Origin: Paramarasmius palmivorus
Lineage: Eukaryota; Basidiomycota; Agaricomycetes; Agaricales; Marasmiaceae
Assembly (NCBI GenBank): GCA_037176845.1
Contig: JAYKXP010000023.1
Location: 186,001 to 250,000, forward strand
Direction of reading: 5' to 3'
DNA length: 64,000 nt
Part shown: in pieces, positions 13,616 through 25,603 of the stretch
How the letters are laid out: every line of letters starts with the position of its first letter
Position numbering within the stretch: the first letter of the stretch is position 1
The notes under the pieces: generated by a model
Told to the model about the DNA's origin: nothing
Databases searched by the model: none
What the model saw: only the letters and a program-made list of their open reading frames with translations
Position numbers and translations under genes: made by a program

Positions 13616-15343
13616 TTACTGGCACGACCAGCTCTCCGGTAGAGTGCTGTCTCCGACTCCGTCGTATGTGTTCCTCAAGGGATACCGACAATGCCTCCTA
13701 CTGAACGCCACTCCCGCCGATGGAGTGTCATTCACATACTTCGTTCCTAGGATTGTCTCCGGTGCAATACCTTCCTCAACCCATCTCACCAGCGCCGTCA
13801 GCACATTAGCATCTGGATCCGTGCTGGTACCTGCACCTTGCCCGATATTCCATGCGCCATCACCGCCTCCGCAGTGGCCCAAACCGCTGATTCTGAAGAA
13901 GCGGTAAAAGTCGTCGAGGGCGGAAGGCTCGAGGCCCATGGTGTCCGAGACGTGCTCGTAGTATCGCTGAGAGTTGCCGGGTGTGATGAAGCCATCCATT
14001 TCTCCGTGATAGGTGATGAGCTTTCCGTTGTGGGATTGGAAGGCTGAAATGTCTCCTTTGAAAGAGGCGATGTCGAAGGGGTTTATTTTGATGGCGTACT
14101 CGAAGTCGGCGAGAGTGAGGGTAGCTGGATCAAAGGTAGAATTGTATACGACATAGCGGAACCAGTCCTAAAAAGAGTTGTTCAGCGTACGTCTATGACA
14201 GAAGATCTTGCAAGTAACTCACCGAGGTGAAGAAGAACGGCGTACCACCATACATCGCAACACCCAGACTTTCGCCACCTGGCACGGCTCGAGGGTAGAG
14301 TAGGTTACCCTGTGAGTCGGTAAAAGGCTCAAAGACTTTTCTGACAGTCTCTACCTGCGTTTCGGTGAGACAACCATTGGAGTTACCATCGGCGCACAAC
14401 AACCGGCTTGGATCATAATCACAGAGATTAGGATCTTCGATGACATTGTCCTGAACGCCGTCAATCGTGTCGCATTGGGCGAGGATGTCTTGATGTATCG
14501 TGGTGAACCACGTCCTCGACAGGGATAAAGGTCGGTGAGTCTGATGACCCAGTAATCCCGTAAAAGTGACCGCTCCATCCTATTAACGCGTTGAAGTCGG
14601 AGGCGGCCGCGCCAGCTACGACACCATCAAAATCTTCAGGAAAATCTTGGACGGACTTGAGACCTTGACGGCCGCCGGTTGAGCAGCCGAGGTAGTAAGA
14701 CTTGGTATGGGGAGAACCATAGAACAATTCGGTAATCTGTTTTCCAACGACGACATTCGTATGAATTCTATGTTCTGGTTCAGCATTGGCTCTCGAATGT
14801 ATTGTCTTGCTAACTCACGATCGGTACGCAAAGTCTGCCAACACCTCAGGTGCGTTTTCGAAAGGCGCACCACTCATTCCGTCATGTCCATTGTTAGGCC
14901 CCAACAGTAGCAAAACCAAGGGAAGACGTGTACGCCATGTCATTGAACTGGATGCCTGCCATCGTGATCAGTCAAATTTCGTATAAACTATAACACCGAT
15001 GATCGCACTCACATCCTCCCAAACCACCATTCCCAGTACTCAAAAACCTCCCCGTCCAATCTCTGGGAAGCCAAGCTTCCATCCTAATCCCCGACGATTC
15101 AGAGGTTGCGATATTCAATGAAATCCGACAAATGTCCGCTGAAACCTGCTGAGTGTTGGCACCACAAGATGGATCTGCTTCTGGGAACGTCAACGTCGTT
15201 CCAGCAGGTACCACCTCGTTGACCAGAACCGTAGTATTCGGAAGCTGGGCAGCGCGAGAGCCGAGAGATGAGCATGAAGCTTCAAAATCGAACGTCTGCC
15301 GCGCAGCAAGGAGACCAGATATCGCGAGCCCTGGAAGATGCAT
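13616..15343 (-). pseudogene. tannase/feruloyl esterase family protein, copy 2, with two frameshifts
   Basis: Tandem paralogue of the downstream esterase, with the same exon plan. It keeps the whole catalytic set: LGCSTGGRQG, HGEMDGFITP and GLGHCGGGDGAW. Leader MHLPGLAISGLLAARQ. One extra base near 14896 creates TAA (14894-14896) inside the GANNGHDG motif. Another near 14511 shifts the frame just before the expected WFTTIHQDILAQCD. Between and after these points the ancestral frame resumes intact, to ESWSCQ. The region lost in copy 1 (DGNSNGCLTETQVE, about 14350-14400) is intact here, so the two copies are damaged at different places. An ACTTAAATC element about 60 bases upstream of the ATG matches copy 1. 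Confidence 0.83.
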
Positions 15344-15399
15344 TCTGAAGCGAGAAGCTGAGAGATCTCTGGGGTAGATATGGTCTAAATCTTGCCAGA

Positions 15400-18300
15400 T
15401 TTAAGTATTTTGTGAAATTGAAATATTGTTCCTGGAGAAATCGCGTGGAATTGAGGCTTGGGCCATGGAATTTGGAGATGGTGATGGTTGTTGGAGACAC
15501 TAGTTTAAGTTACGTTGACGCGTCGCCCGTGAAAAATCCCATGACATCCTTGCCCTTTTACTCCCACGTTCTTGAACCTACAGTCTAGTTTCTCCAACAC
15601 TTCTTCACATAGGTCCTCGGGCCTCATAAGTCAGCTTTGTAGTCCTTCAGATCATCAAGGTCGAACTCGAAGAAGAGGCATAACTTTCAAGTGCAAGCCT
15701 GGATCAACTTGAAAGCTTCGTACGCGTGCGCTCGGGGAAAAACTTTCTCTCCGGGATAGCACCTGGCCCCAGGGTCAGGAGGTACAGGCTCATGATCGAA
15801 ACAAGCAGGAAATTGCGCGCAATATTTGCCCTGTGGGGCACCTGGTCGAAAACGAAGACTGATCAACGAGCTTTCGCAGAGTTGACCGACGCTCACGGCC
15901 CATAACTGTCTGCGATTCTCGGAAATATGCTGAAAACTGAATTAATGTAGTCCTAATACTCTACGGCTGCCATATGTATGGAAGGTGAGGAATGGACAAA
16001 TCCTTTGTGGGGAAGTCTGATATTCAGATGGGAGTCTTGTGGATTCCCTCATTTTTGTCCACGATTCTTGAACTGAGTGGACAATGTGCTCTACCTCTGT
16101 CCCTCTGTCTTCCTAAATTCTTCGTATCTCGTCCAGCTTCTTGCAAATGGGCCTGATTCATATATAACGGTGATCTACAGGTAAGAAAGATTACACCTGA
16201 TACTGAACTCGTACTGAACTGTATCTTAACAGTCCATCTACCAACGGATCTATATCTATCGAGTACTTGCGGAGCGTCGGAATACTATCAGTACCGATAG
16301 GACATCCAAGCCAGCATGCCTGACAGATTGGGGTGCTCAAAACTGGTGAGCGAGCGCTTGAGCATCGAAATCTCTCTGTACCAAAGACCAAGCCATGTGT
16401 CACTGGTCGATATTCATATGCTTGATGTCATTGTGAACATCATGATCAGCTTTCAGCGCCCCCAAAAGGCCTCGCTCCGATGTGCGCTTTTCGCGGATCT
16501 GTGTCGAAGAATCCAAAGTCTAAGCCCGACGTACATGAGTAATGTTCGGTTAACCTCGTGTTCGGTGCGTGTTCGTCTCTTAGTACGACAAGATCATTAA
16601 ACCTCAAACAGAATAGTCACGTCTCTGGCGAGCCACCGAACTCGGATTCACACTAGGGAGCATCATCCCATTGCTGGTAGTGGTTTCAGGTCACGGAGGA
16701 CAGCGAATATTCGAACGTGCTCATTTCAGTCTTAATTTAAGTACATATCCTAGTGATCCATGCATCGAGGTGTGTCTCGTGTCTCTAGATGTGCTACTCA
16801 TGCTAATTTTATCGGGAAGGCTAGATCGTAGGATCAGCGGCAGAGCATCAAAATGGCTCATCCGTATAACTATCGTATCAGAATCCTTGCCCGTCGTTTC
16901 CGACTTGTCCAAGATGATTGTTACGGCCAGGTGACTGATGTTTCAGCGTAAGAGTCTACAGCATGAGGGGCGCCTTACCTTCGTGTGTGAACGGTGTAAG
17001 CTGGTCGAGGTTCCAAATCCCATGATCCTGGGTTGGATAAGTGGATCGCAGGAGAGTGGTGGACTATAAGGGCCGCCGCAGGTGATAGTAACACTTTCGC
17101 ACGTTGATTGCTAGCGAACCTGACCTTCCGACGACAGGTTCCATCATGTGGCCGTATACTTAGGTAGCTGATAACGGTCGGAATTCATCGACATCACTGT
17201 GCGGTGTAACTCGTCACTAGCTTCGCTTCCGCCGCTCAGGGTAAACAGTGGTACGCAAGAGCTATGTCATCAGTATACATACTACTTTTTTTATCATGGA
17301 CCAGAGTTTCCGGGTCTTCCTCAGTTCCTGGATCAGCCATGTTACAGGACTCGAACTTCGGTCATGAATTGCAACCTATGGCAACCCACGCGGGCCTTGA
17401 CTGCTCGTTACTTCGCATGTCAGAAGCTTATTCAAATGGTCGGGAGATGGATAGCGTACGGAAGGTGGTCTTGTGAGTATAATGATTACTGTACTGGGCT
17501 TGCGGCTTCGCTGATAAGCAAGACCAAAAATTTTCCGTAGAGATAACGGAATGAATAGGCTCGATGGCTGTTGCGACTAGCGGTAGTTTCCTTGTCTCTG
17601 ATGCCAATACTAGGCACTCATGATAGTCCACGGTCCTATGTGAGCGACCGATCACTTACTTGACATTTGAGTTCTTGCTTCGCCTGGGTCGAGAAAAGCC
17701 ATTATGTGCTATCTGCCCGCTGAGAAACCATTCGTACACGGCGGTGGTTACGGATCGAACAACGGATATCTGATGTATCAATAAACTGATAAGAGCCTCG
17801 TCCTACTTCACGGGAAAAGCGATCGCTAACTGTTTCTTTGAGCAATATCTCTCTGCACGTGGGCCTCGATTCTTACATATCTCAAGACAGTCTGCGACGA
17901 GCCAAGGATTCTTCTACGAGTGTTCCTGGTGTCGTATAGGGTCTGGGAATCGAATCTCGACTCTGGGGAGTCGGTCATAGAGCTATTGATTCTGTATTGG
18001 CCGAGGTATGTTAGCTTCACTCACATAGCACCCGTCAAGAGCACCTGGTGTTTCATTATCCAGGTTCCCTCGCACTAGATTCGTGGCTTAATCTACTCCT
18101 TTCGTTAGCCCTTAATCGATATCACAACGCCACTCTTGCCTATTAGCCTAAACACTCCCATTCTTTACCAGTCACCTGTCGGATCCAATGCGCCTAACGA
18201 GGATATGCATAAAAGCCCTTAAAGAGGTTTTAAATTTTGAGCGTCCGCTCAATCACCAATGTAGTCTTCTAAATACAACCTGGGCCCGATATCCGAATGA

Positions 18301-21300
18301 CCACATCTTGTCTTAAACGCCACGCAGGACATTGCCATCACGGCTTAGGATAACGCATCGTAACTGAAGATCTTCGGATCATGAGATCGTTCGTATCTTG
18401 AGATCCCCTGGTAGCCGCCTCCGTTCCGTTCAGCACCTTAAAATTGGTCTTTCTAGGGCCACTGGTGTTGTTTTTTTCGGAGAAGTTATGACTCCGTCTC
18501 TAAAGCCAAAGGTGGCGCATGAAGGGTTGGCATACGTCTTGTGACACGGTCATAGTCCCATGTCCTCCATCACACACGTTGACTGGCATTGACCGGTAGG
18601 CATGCTGTCGGCATCAGCATGGGAGAAAACAGCATGGAGACTTGCGAGATTCTCGACCAATTCTCGACCGAGCTCTTGCTACGTGTGCTAATTTTTCGTG
18701 AAACATGATAACTATTAATCTAGTACGTTTCGAGAGAATCCGGACGCGTTTTTGTAGAGCTAAGTTCACGTTCATCTACTAATTAGTTGCGACTTTCGCG
18801 GCTTTCCGCTACCTCCCTCGGCGTGCCCGGTCTTGCGCAGCTAGGCATGCGAAGCAAAACTCGTCAACATTGTCGATATCTCGTTGGATCTCCTGCCCGA
18901 AGTTCTGGTTTGATACAAGATCAGCACTTATCCACAGCAATACACGTTCAGCTTACCCGTATACATGTCGGCTGTCTACAACCTTGTGGATGATAATAGC
19001 TTCGTTCGCATCGTGGTGAATTGCAATCAAGAATTGCTACAACCAAATGTCGTTGGAAATGCTGTAGTGAAGAATAACGCGTTTTAAATCCTTCTCCTAA
19101 CTGGTCCGACCTATGACACGTACTCCGCATTTACTCCAGCGTGTTCCTTCACTATACAACATTCATCAGAAATGTGAGGACGCGACGCGGTTCGCGATGA
19201 AGAGGAAGACTACGTACGCGATCTGTTGGCACATTGTCGAGTATGAGAGGAAGAGATATGGAAACGCGGATAATTGGTTGGGGGTATCGTGTCTAATAAA
19301 TGCAGGCCTATTGGGGGTTATAAGCGCAACGCGTCTGACACCTATATCATTGCTCCGTCTTTTATGAACCGGCGGAGAGGGGTACCCTGACCAAATGTTG
19401 TAAAGATGGCGGCATCTTTGTAGTGAACTTCAAAGAACCCATCACATCGCGTTAGTGCATCCAACGACAGTTTAGGTCATTTTGGTAACACATGCCCGTG
19501 CTCATTATTACCCAACTCTCCGCTCCGTGAGTCCCATGTGACCCAATAGTGGGTGTCTCGATTGATGTCGAGAAACCCATGATCTATCACAGTAGTTGGC
19601 GCCCATGGAAAGAGGTATACGTAGAAATTCAATGTTTTCCTAAAGATTCACCAATAGCCTATGAGGTTATTGCCATCTTCCGGAATCGAGTCGAGAACAA
19701 AGTCAAAATTGAACTTAACTAGTACGGCTTCTTGACACAAGACAGAAGAGATAATCAAGGGGTGTTGTTCGTGGGATAGCTTCTCAGGCTGTATCGAAGC
19801 TGATACACGGTGTCTGAACCATTATCTGGAAAGAGAAATCATTCACTACAGCTTAATTCCACACGCATATTGCTTCATGAACTTACCGGTGGCGTAGAAA
19901 GGAAAAGCTATCAAGCCGGCGAGGATGAAGGTGCTGTAACGCACGAAGCTCTCGGGAACGCATCTACCGCTATTGACGTCTGCCCTATTGATTCGGTAAG
20001 GACATGAGGTAGACGATGACTATGACGTTCCAGTCGTTGAACAAGACTCCGGGAGCTTCGGTACTCCTCTCGGGGGATAGGCTTGATCCCCATACGAGCC
20101 TTGAGGTAGAATTGGGTGTTCGCACGTCATGTAGTCGACAATGCTTCAGCAAAGCTAATCATTCTAAGAAACATCAACGCTGACTACTAGCAAGAAAAAG
20201 GCCTCTCAATACGTCACTGAACCTGCCAGTGAACTTTTGAATGGCGAATCGGTGAGCAAGACTTCTGAGACACGGGGATACAAGAGTTCACTGTTGGCAG
20301 CCCATTTTAACATGAGGAAAGTGTCCCTGTGTCGATAGACGCGAATGATAGCCATGGGGGCGTCCGGCGTATAATCGCGTAAACCGTTGATAGATAGTCA
20401 AGTACACTGCACGAGTGTTGCGCGTGTCCGAGCCAAGCTCCTAAACCGGATCAAAGAGGGTCGACCTGGCATGAGTATATATATATAAGTACTTGCCCTT
20501 TGACCTCGCTTTCAAATGGTCAATCCTTATCTGCGTTGATAAGCCACCTACACTCGCCGCTGGATAACAAGGATGGCTTTAGGCTCTAAATGACAAGCAG
20601 TGAGATAGTGATTATTAACCGCCAGCAGAAGGTCAGATTCCTGTGAGCTGCACTTACCATTACTTCTCCGAAACCTCAGCAATTGACCGCGTAAGGGATT
20701 GAGCTATCGAGTATGGTATAATTGCATGTCCTCGAGGCAGTGACTTGGAGTCAGTTTATTGATGGCGAAACCCTTGGCCCAAGGGAGTAGAGAAGAGGCG
20801 GACAATCCCGTCCATCTAAACCACGTTTGTTCAATATACCTGCAACTGCGTGAAAGTTTGAACGCTTTGGTTACAATCAAATGTTAAGGATGAGATCAGA
20901 TTCACCCAGCGTTGAGCTTGATAGGTTCTTGACGACGTGAGCTCCATAATGAAGCTAAAGACGTCACGTTCACCATCGTACCTGCTAAAGTGTCAAGCCC
21001 TACGGCAAAAGCCAGCTTTTCTGAAAGCACCCGGATTATCGATAAGACAAGGAAGCCCTTCGCAATCGTTTTGATAAGTGCATCATCATACGTCGATACG
21101 ATACTTCGAAAGATATGAGTTTCCCTTCTGGGCACGCTAATCAGTCAAGTTCGGAAACTTTAAATTCTAAGGGCGATCACGGCGATAGCACAGTTATTTG
21201 CAAGTGCAATTGCAAGATCAAGGTGTGGAATCTCGTCGTTCGACTCAAACTCCGCTGTCTATAAAGGATTCGCAATGTTCGCGGGTGAAAGAAGAGGAGA

Positions 21301-22960
21301 AAAGATTAATGTCGATATGGTTTGTATTGAGAAGGGCTTACTATTACGGAGATCGATGCATCGATGCAATGCTGCCAAGGACGCGGTGAGTATTCTGCGC
21401 CACAGGATCAGGACTGAGGGTTCTGGGGATAAATCAGGACATCGAGAGACACGTGGGCGTACTTTATACTCCGGAAAGCCAATTGCATCCCATTGCATAC
21501 CCTAGGACCTGAAGAAGTCAATCAGACAGCTACTTATTAAACGGGGATTCCAATCTTCCCTGAGCCTCCCCGGAGCTTTAAAGACACGGTGATGTGGTAT
21601 TTGTGAATCCGGGAGCTTGAGGCTCACATAACACATTCTCAACGCGATAAGCTGTAGAGCTCTAGAGTATCAGATCAGATTCGGGATCGTTGCCACAAAA
21701 AAGGATACATGAACCCGTCATTTAGCTTGAGTTATGCGACTAGTGAGCGCAAGAACTTGAGACAAGCTTGAAGAGCGTCGAGTAATAGAAGTAGATGCGA
21801 AGAAGTGTGGAAAATTTCGATTCGCTCAGGTCTAGCTTGGTGCATGGACCAAGGTCCAAGGCACGAACTCAATCACGCGGGTCCCCAATGCTCATTTTGG
21901 AAGAACCCTCATGATCACCGCGAATCCCTTTTGGTAGGGACGGATGTTCAACAGCTGGAGTAGCGTGAAAGCCGCAGAAGAAGTGAAATATAGGATATAG
22001 CGCCAGATTCCTTATCATGATGGAGGAATGGATGCCGGTTGTGAAAATGGCTTCAGACTCGCTGGTTCCCTATCAAAGATTTACCCCAAACAGATATCAA
22101 TGTCGGTAATTATACAGTAACATCGCAGGGAATTCCTCTTCTAATCGCCCAAAAGAACACTGTGTTCATCCAGGGCTGGCACAGCGGGATGATGTTTGGG
22201 CTTGTGTTTGGGAGAACTTCCTGCTCCTAGAACCAGGAACCGTTTTGAGCATCTTCCTCGCAGTGGCCAGCTCTGCGGAAGGTGCACTACCGGACGCTCG
22301 GAGTCTTTGTTCTTCCTTTCCACCAGTCGCATACCTCTGCTACGGGGTACACGATCAGTTCTGGGAACGGTAGGCATTTCCTTCAAAACCAACCTCGGAA
22401 AAGGTTCCAAAAGGACCATTATTCCCAGTGTACCTTGGGTGTCTTCCTCCACCGGCATAAAAGAGGTAGGATAACTTTCTGTTGGATGTCTTAATGCCCA
22501 ATCGCTTCGAGAGTAGCTGTGCATTATCTTTCAGGAATTGAATCTCCTTTTGGGTTCTGCATCTCTTAAAAACAATCAGTAAGGATGATATCTTCTGGGA
22601 TACCTGTTATCATACCATGTTGCGTTCAGCGTTTTGACGTTACAAAGGATGCGGCGGTTTGGTAGGGGGGTTTTGGTGAATGTCATGCCAGGCTGGGCCT
22701 CTTTAACTCTTTTTTTCTTGGCATTGTTCTTGAATTGAATGAAGTTGCGACAAAGGAGGAGGTGGCAAGTACCGGTACGGTCCCAACACCGTGACGGTAG
22801 ATAAAGGTGCTTTTCAGCGTGAGAGGTCACTGGGTCTGCTAAGTGCTGAGCGCTGAGCGCTTAGCGCTCGACACTGCCTTGACCAGCAACCGCCATGTCA
22901 TCGTTCTACTCTGCCTCGACGCTTTCTGATTCCTACCATTCATGAACAAAACCGAAGATA
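15400..22960. other. gene desert
   Basis: Roughly 7.5 kb in which every frame on both strands is short, the longest being 127 codons (minus, 22141-22524) with no motif. I see no tRNA, no paired long terminal repeats, no reverse transcriptase or transposase motif and no long tandem repeat. Minor items are an AT microsatellite near 20476-20487 and an inverted repeat GAGCGCTTAGCGCTC near 22854-22868. It may be decayed transposon sequence, but nothing shows this directly. Confidence 0.55.
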
Positions 22961-22966
22961 TGCTCC

Positions 22967-25338
22967 ATGATTTCAAGTATTGAGGATGATATTCAGCAAC
23001 CTCTCTTAGGCGACGATGGACAGGAAAACGACGATATCGAGCTAACTGTGATCCCGACCAGTTTTAGTCCATTTTCTCCATCTTCCGACGGACAGCAAGC
23101 AATAGACGATCTAGATCGTGTATGTCTACCTTTGCATGGAGCTTTTGCTGTACTGATAGTTATTTTAGGAGCTTGGTGTGGGCAGTGCTCAGCATACGCA
23201 GAAACTCCGGCTTCTAAGCCAGTTATGCGAGAGACACGGTCTATTGCCGTCATCTTGCATGCTTTCAGACACGTCAAAGCTCGAATATGAAACCACCGCG
23301 TTTGCTCGGGGAGGATTTGCAGATGTCTATCGAGGTTTGCTCAAAGGTGTCGGTAAGGTGGCAGTGAAGAGGATCAGAGTCGAAGAACAAGGGTATGGGC
23401 ATTCGAGGTCGATACAGCGTGTACGTCGATGAAATCACCGCAAAACTGTATTCAACTTACGTTTTTGACAGCTGTTACATAGAGAAGCTGTTCTCTGGAA
23501 ACATTGTCAACACAAGAACATTGTTCCCTTCGTTGCCCTGGCCCATACTTCGGATGTTTGCTTCATCAGCAAATGGATGCCTCAAGGAAATGTCATCGAA
23601 TTCTTGGTGGCACATCCGAACGCAGACGTACAATCTCTGGTAAGCGACAGATCTATGTACCTCTGACGTAGCCGTTTGACATAAAAATTGCTTCAAGATC
23701 TTGAACATCTTCGATGGATGCCAATACCTCCACTCCCTTGATATTATACATGGAGACCTAAAAAGTGTGAGTAGCCTTGTAATCTTTGTCGCTGATGGCT
23801 TTCTGAAGATTTGGTTACAGACCAACATCCTGGTCAACGAATCTCAGCAGGCATGTATCTCGGACTTTGGAATGGCCATTATGCGCCAAACTACCTCAGA
23901 AGCCTCACCTTCAGCGTCAACACAAACCAGGAAGATGACTGGTGCAGGCAGCGCTCGTTGGTTGGCTCCCGAACTGTTATTCACGGTCACAGAGAAACCG
24001 ACTTTTGCTAGTGACGTTTACGCATTCGGGGTCGTGCTATGGGAGGTACTGTATATATCCGACCCTCTAAATGCTTCGCTTACATGCTCCAGCAGATTCT
24101 AACATGCCGAGTGCCCTATGAACATATCTCGACCGACCAAGTCGTCATGTTACGCGTATCTCGAGGCCTTCGTCCTTGTGTTCGATGTGCTACCGATGAG
24201 CCTGTACATATTGGTGGTCTTCGTTCGATAATGGAAGATTGTTGGGCTGCAGAACCCCGGCAGAGGCCTCGACTTGATCCTAGTCTGCGTCGTAGACTAT
24301 TCCGAGCCTCATCTCCACGAAAGCGTTTCCCTATATCAGGAGTAGACAAGATTATCTTGACGATGATACCTGTAATTGGTATTGTTGCCTCCCAGTCGCT
24401 GTGGTTCGGTTCTCGTAGTTTTCCAAGTACCTCTTACCGGTTCCCTGTTTCTTCCGCTCTCTTCACCGCCTTGTTTGCCCTCATGACTGCGAGATACGCA
24501 ATTCTCCAGACCTACGCAATCATACCGGTGAAGATTGTTGGACCATCCACCTATGGTAACATCAACCATATCTTGGTCAACTTTTTACACACGTCAGCCC
24601 TGATAGTCGGAGCAATAGCCTCTGGTGTGGGGTTATACCTCCGAGCCATCGATGTACACGAGAGGTGGCCTGAGGGTAAGCCAGAGGTATTCTACCAAGC
24701 CTCGACTGCTCTCCCGTGGATCGCTGTTAGCCTGTTGTGCCGTTTCGACGTTGTTGCATGATGTTCGAACATGGATGCTCTTGTTATGGGTGTGGTGTCT
24801 GGAACGCAGTGGGAAACCCGAGTCTTCAGAAGATGGTGTCAGAGTTGACTCGGACCAGAATCGGGTTCAGTGTGTAATCTATGCTCGTCACCAATTCTAT
24901 CAGCTGACATTTTCGACAGGCTCTACGTTTCGAATTTGCAGGATACCCTGACGGAGAGTGAGCTTCGGTATGTTTTTGAGGCTAGTGGAGAAGTGGAATG
25001 GATTAGCATTCATCGTCCAGGACAACATTGCATCATTCAGTAAGCCTGCTCTGAGCTGAGACAGTTCAAAGTTCCTAATATTTCGCAGGTATCGAGACGA
25101 TTCCGATGCGGAACGCGTTCTCCGCTCAGTGGATTCTCTCCTCACTACGGTATGGATTGGTCCCTCTCCATATAGCGCTGTTCTCACCAACCTGTGTCTT
25201 GTTCAGTTTCAGATCAGTCCTCGGAGGCTCTGGAGATTCAAGTTGGATGATTCTGATGAGGACTTTACAAAAGTCGATTCATGGTGGACATTACTATGGC
25301 ATCTTCCGATTGTAATACTACATCTTGACCTGTCATAA
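22967..25338 (+). CDS. TKL-like protein kinase - multi-helix membrane - RRM fusion protein, copy 1
   Basis: Reads through about ten exons to a protein of roughly 620 residues. The acidic N terminus (ISSIEDDIQQPLLGDDG) is followed by a helical lead-in (LRLLSQLCERHGLLP). The kinase domain has Gly loop ARGGFADVYRG, VAVK lysine, HGDLKSTNILVN catalytic loop, SDFGMA, WLAPELL and SDVYAFGVVLWE. All catalytic residues are present; HGD replaces HRD as in many fungal TKL kinases. Then come four hydrophobic segments: IILTMIPVIGIVASQSLW, FPVSSALFTALFALMTA, ILVNFLHTSALIVGAIASG and CCAVSTLLHDVRTWMLLLWV. A 55-base intron at 24676-24730 (GTAAGC...GTTAG) keeps the last of these in frame. The C-terminal RRM starts RLYVSNLQDTLTESELRYVF (RNP2-like) and has GQHCIIQY (RNP1-like), split by an intron at 25040-25089. 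With four helices, kinase and RRM would face the same side, presumably cytosol (inference). Confidence 0.78.
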
Positions 25339-25603
25339 CTACTGGTATCTTTGTATGCCCAACGATAAATCTTCACATATTGAAGTCACCTCTTGCCATT
25401 GGTGTAATTGATTCGAGGCAAGTCTTTCTCCCAACAACAGAGTCGACGCGGGGCCAGAACCGACGCGGAATCCTTTACTCGTCACCACCATCAGCACTGC
25501 ACGCAGGCCTCAACCCATTCATTTCCTGCGTGATGGGTGTCTGGAAACATCTCTACCATACCGTCAGCATTGTGCATGAGAGCCGGCTACTCTGCGTCTA
25601 CGC

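Noticed and set aside
22141..22524. Minus-strand 127-codon frame with Pro/Arg-rich product
   Set aside because: No homologous motif recognised, and a similar-sized frame lies opposite; likely chance.
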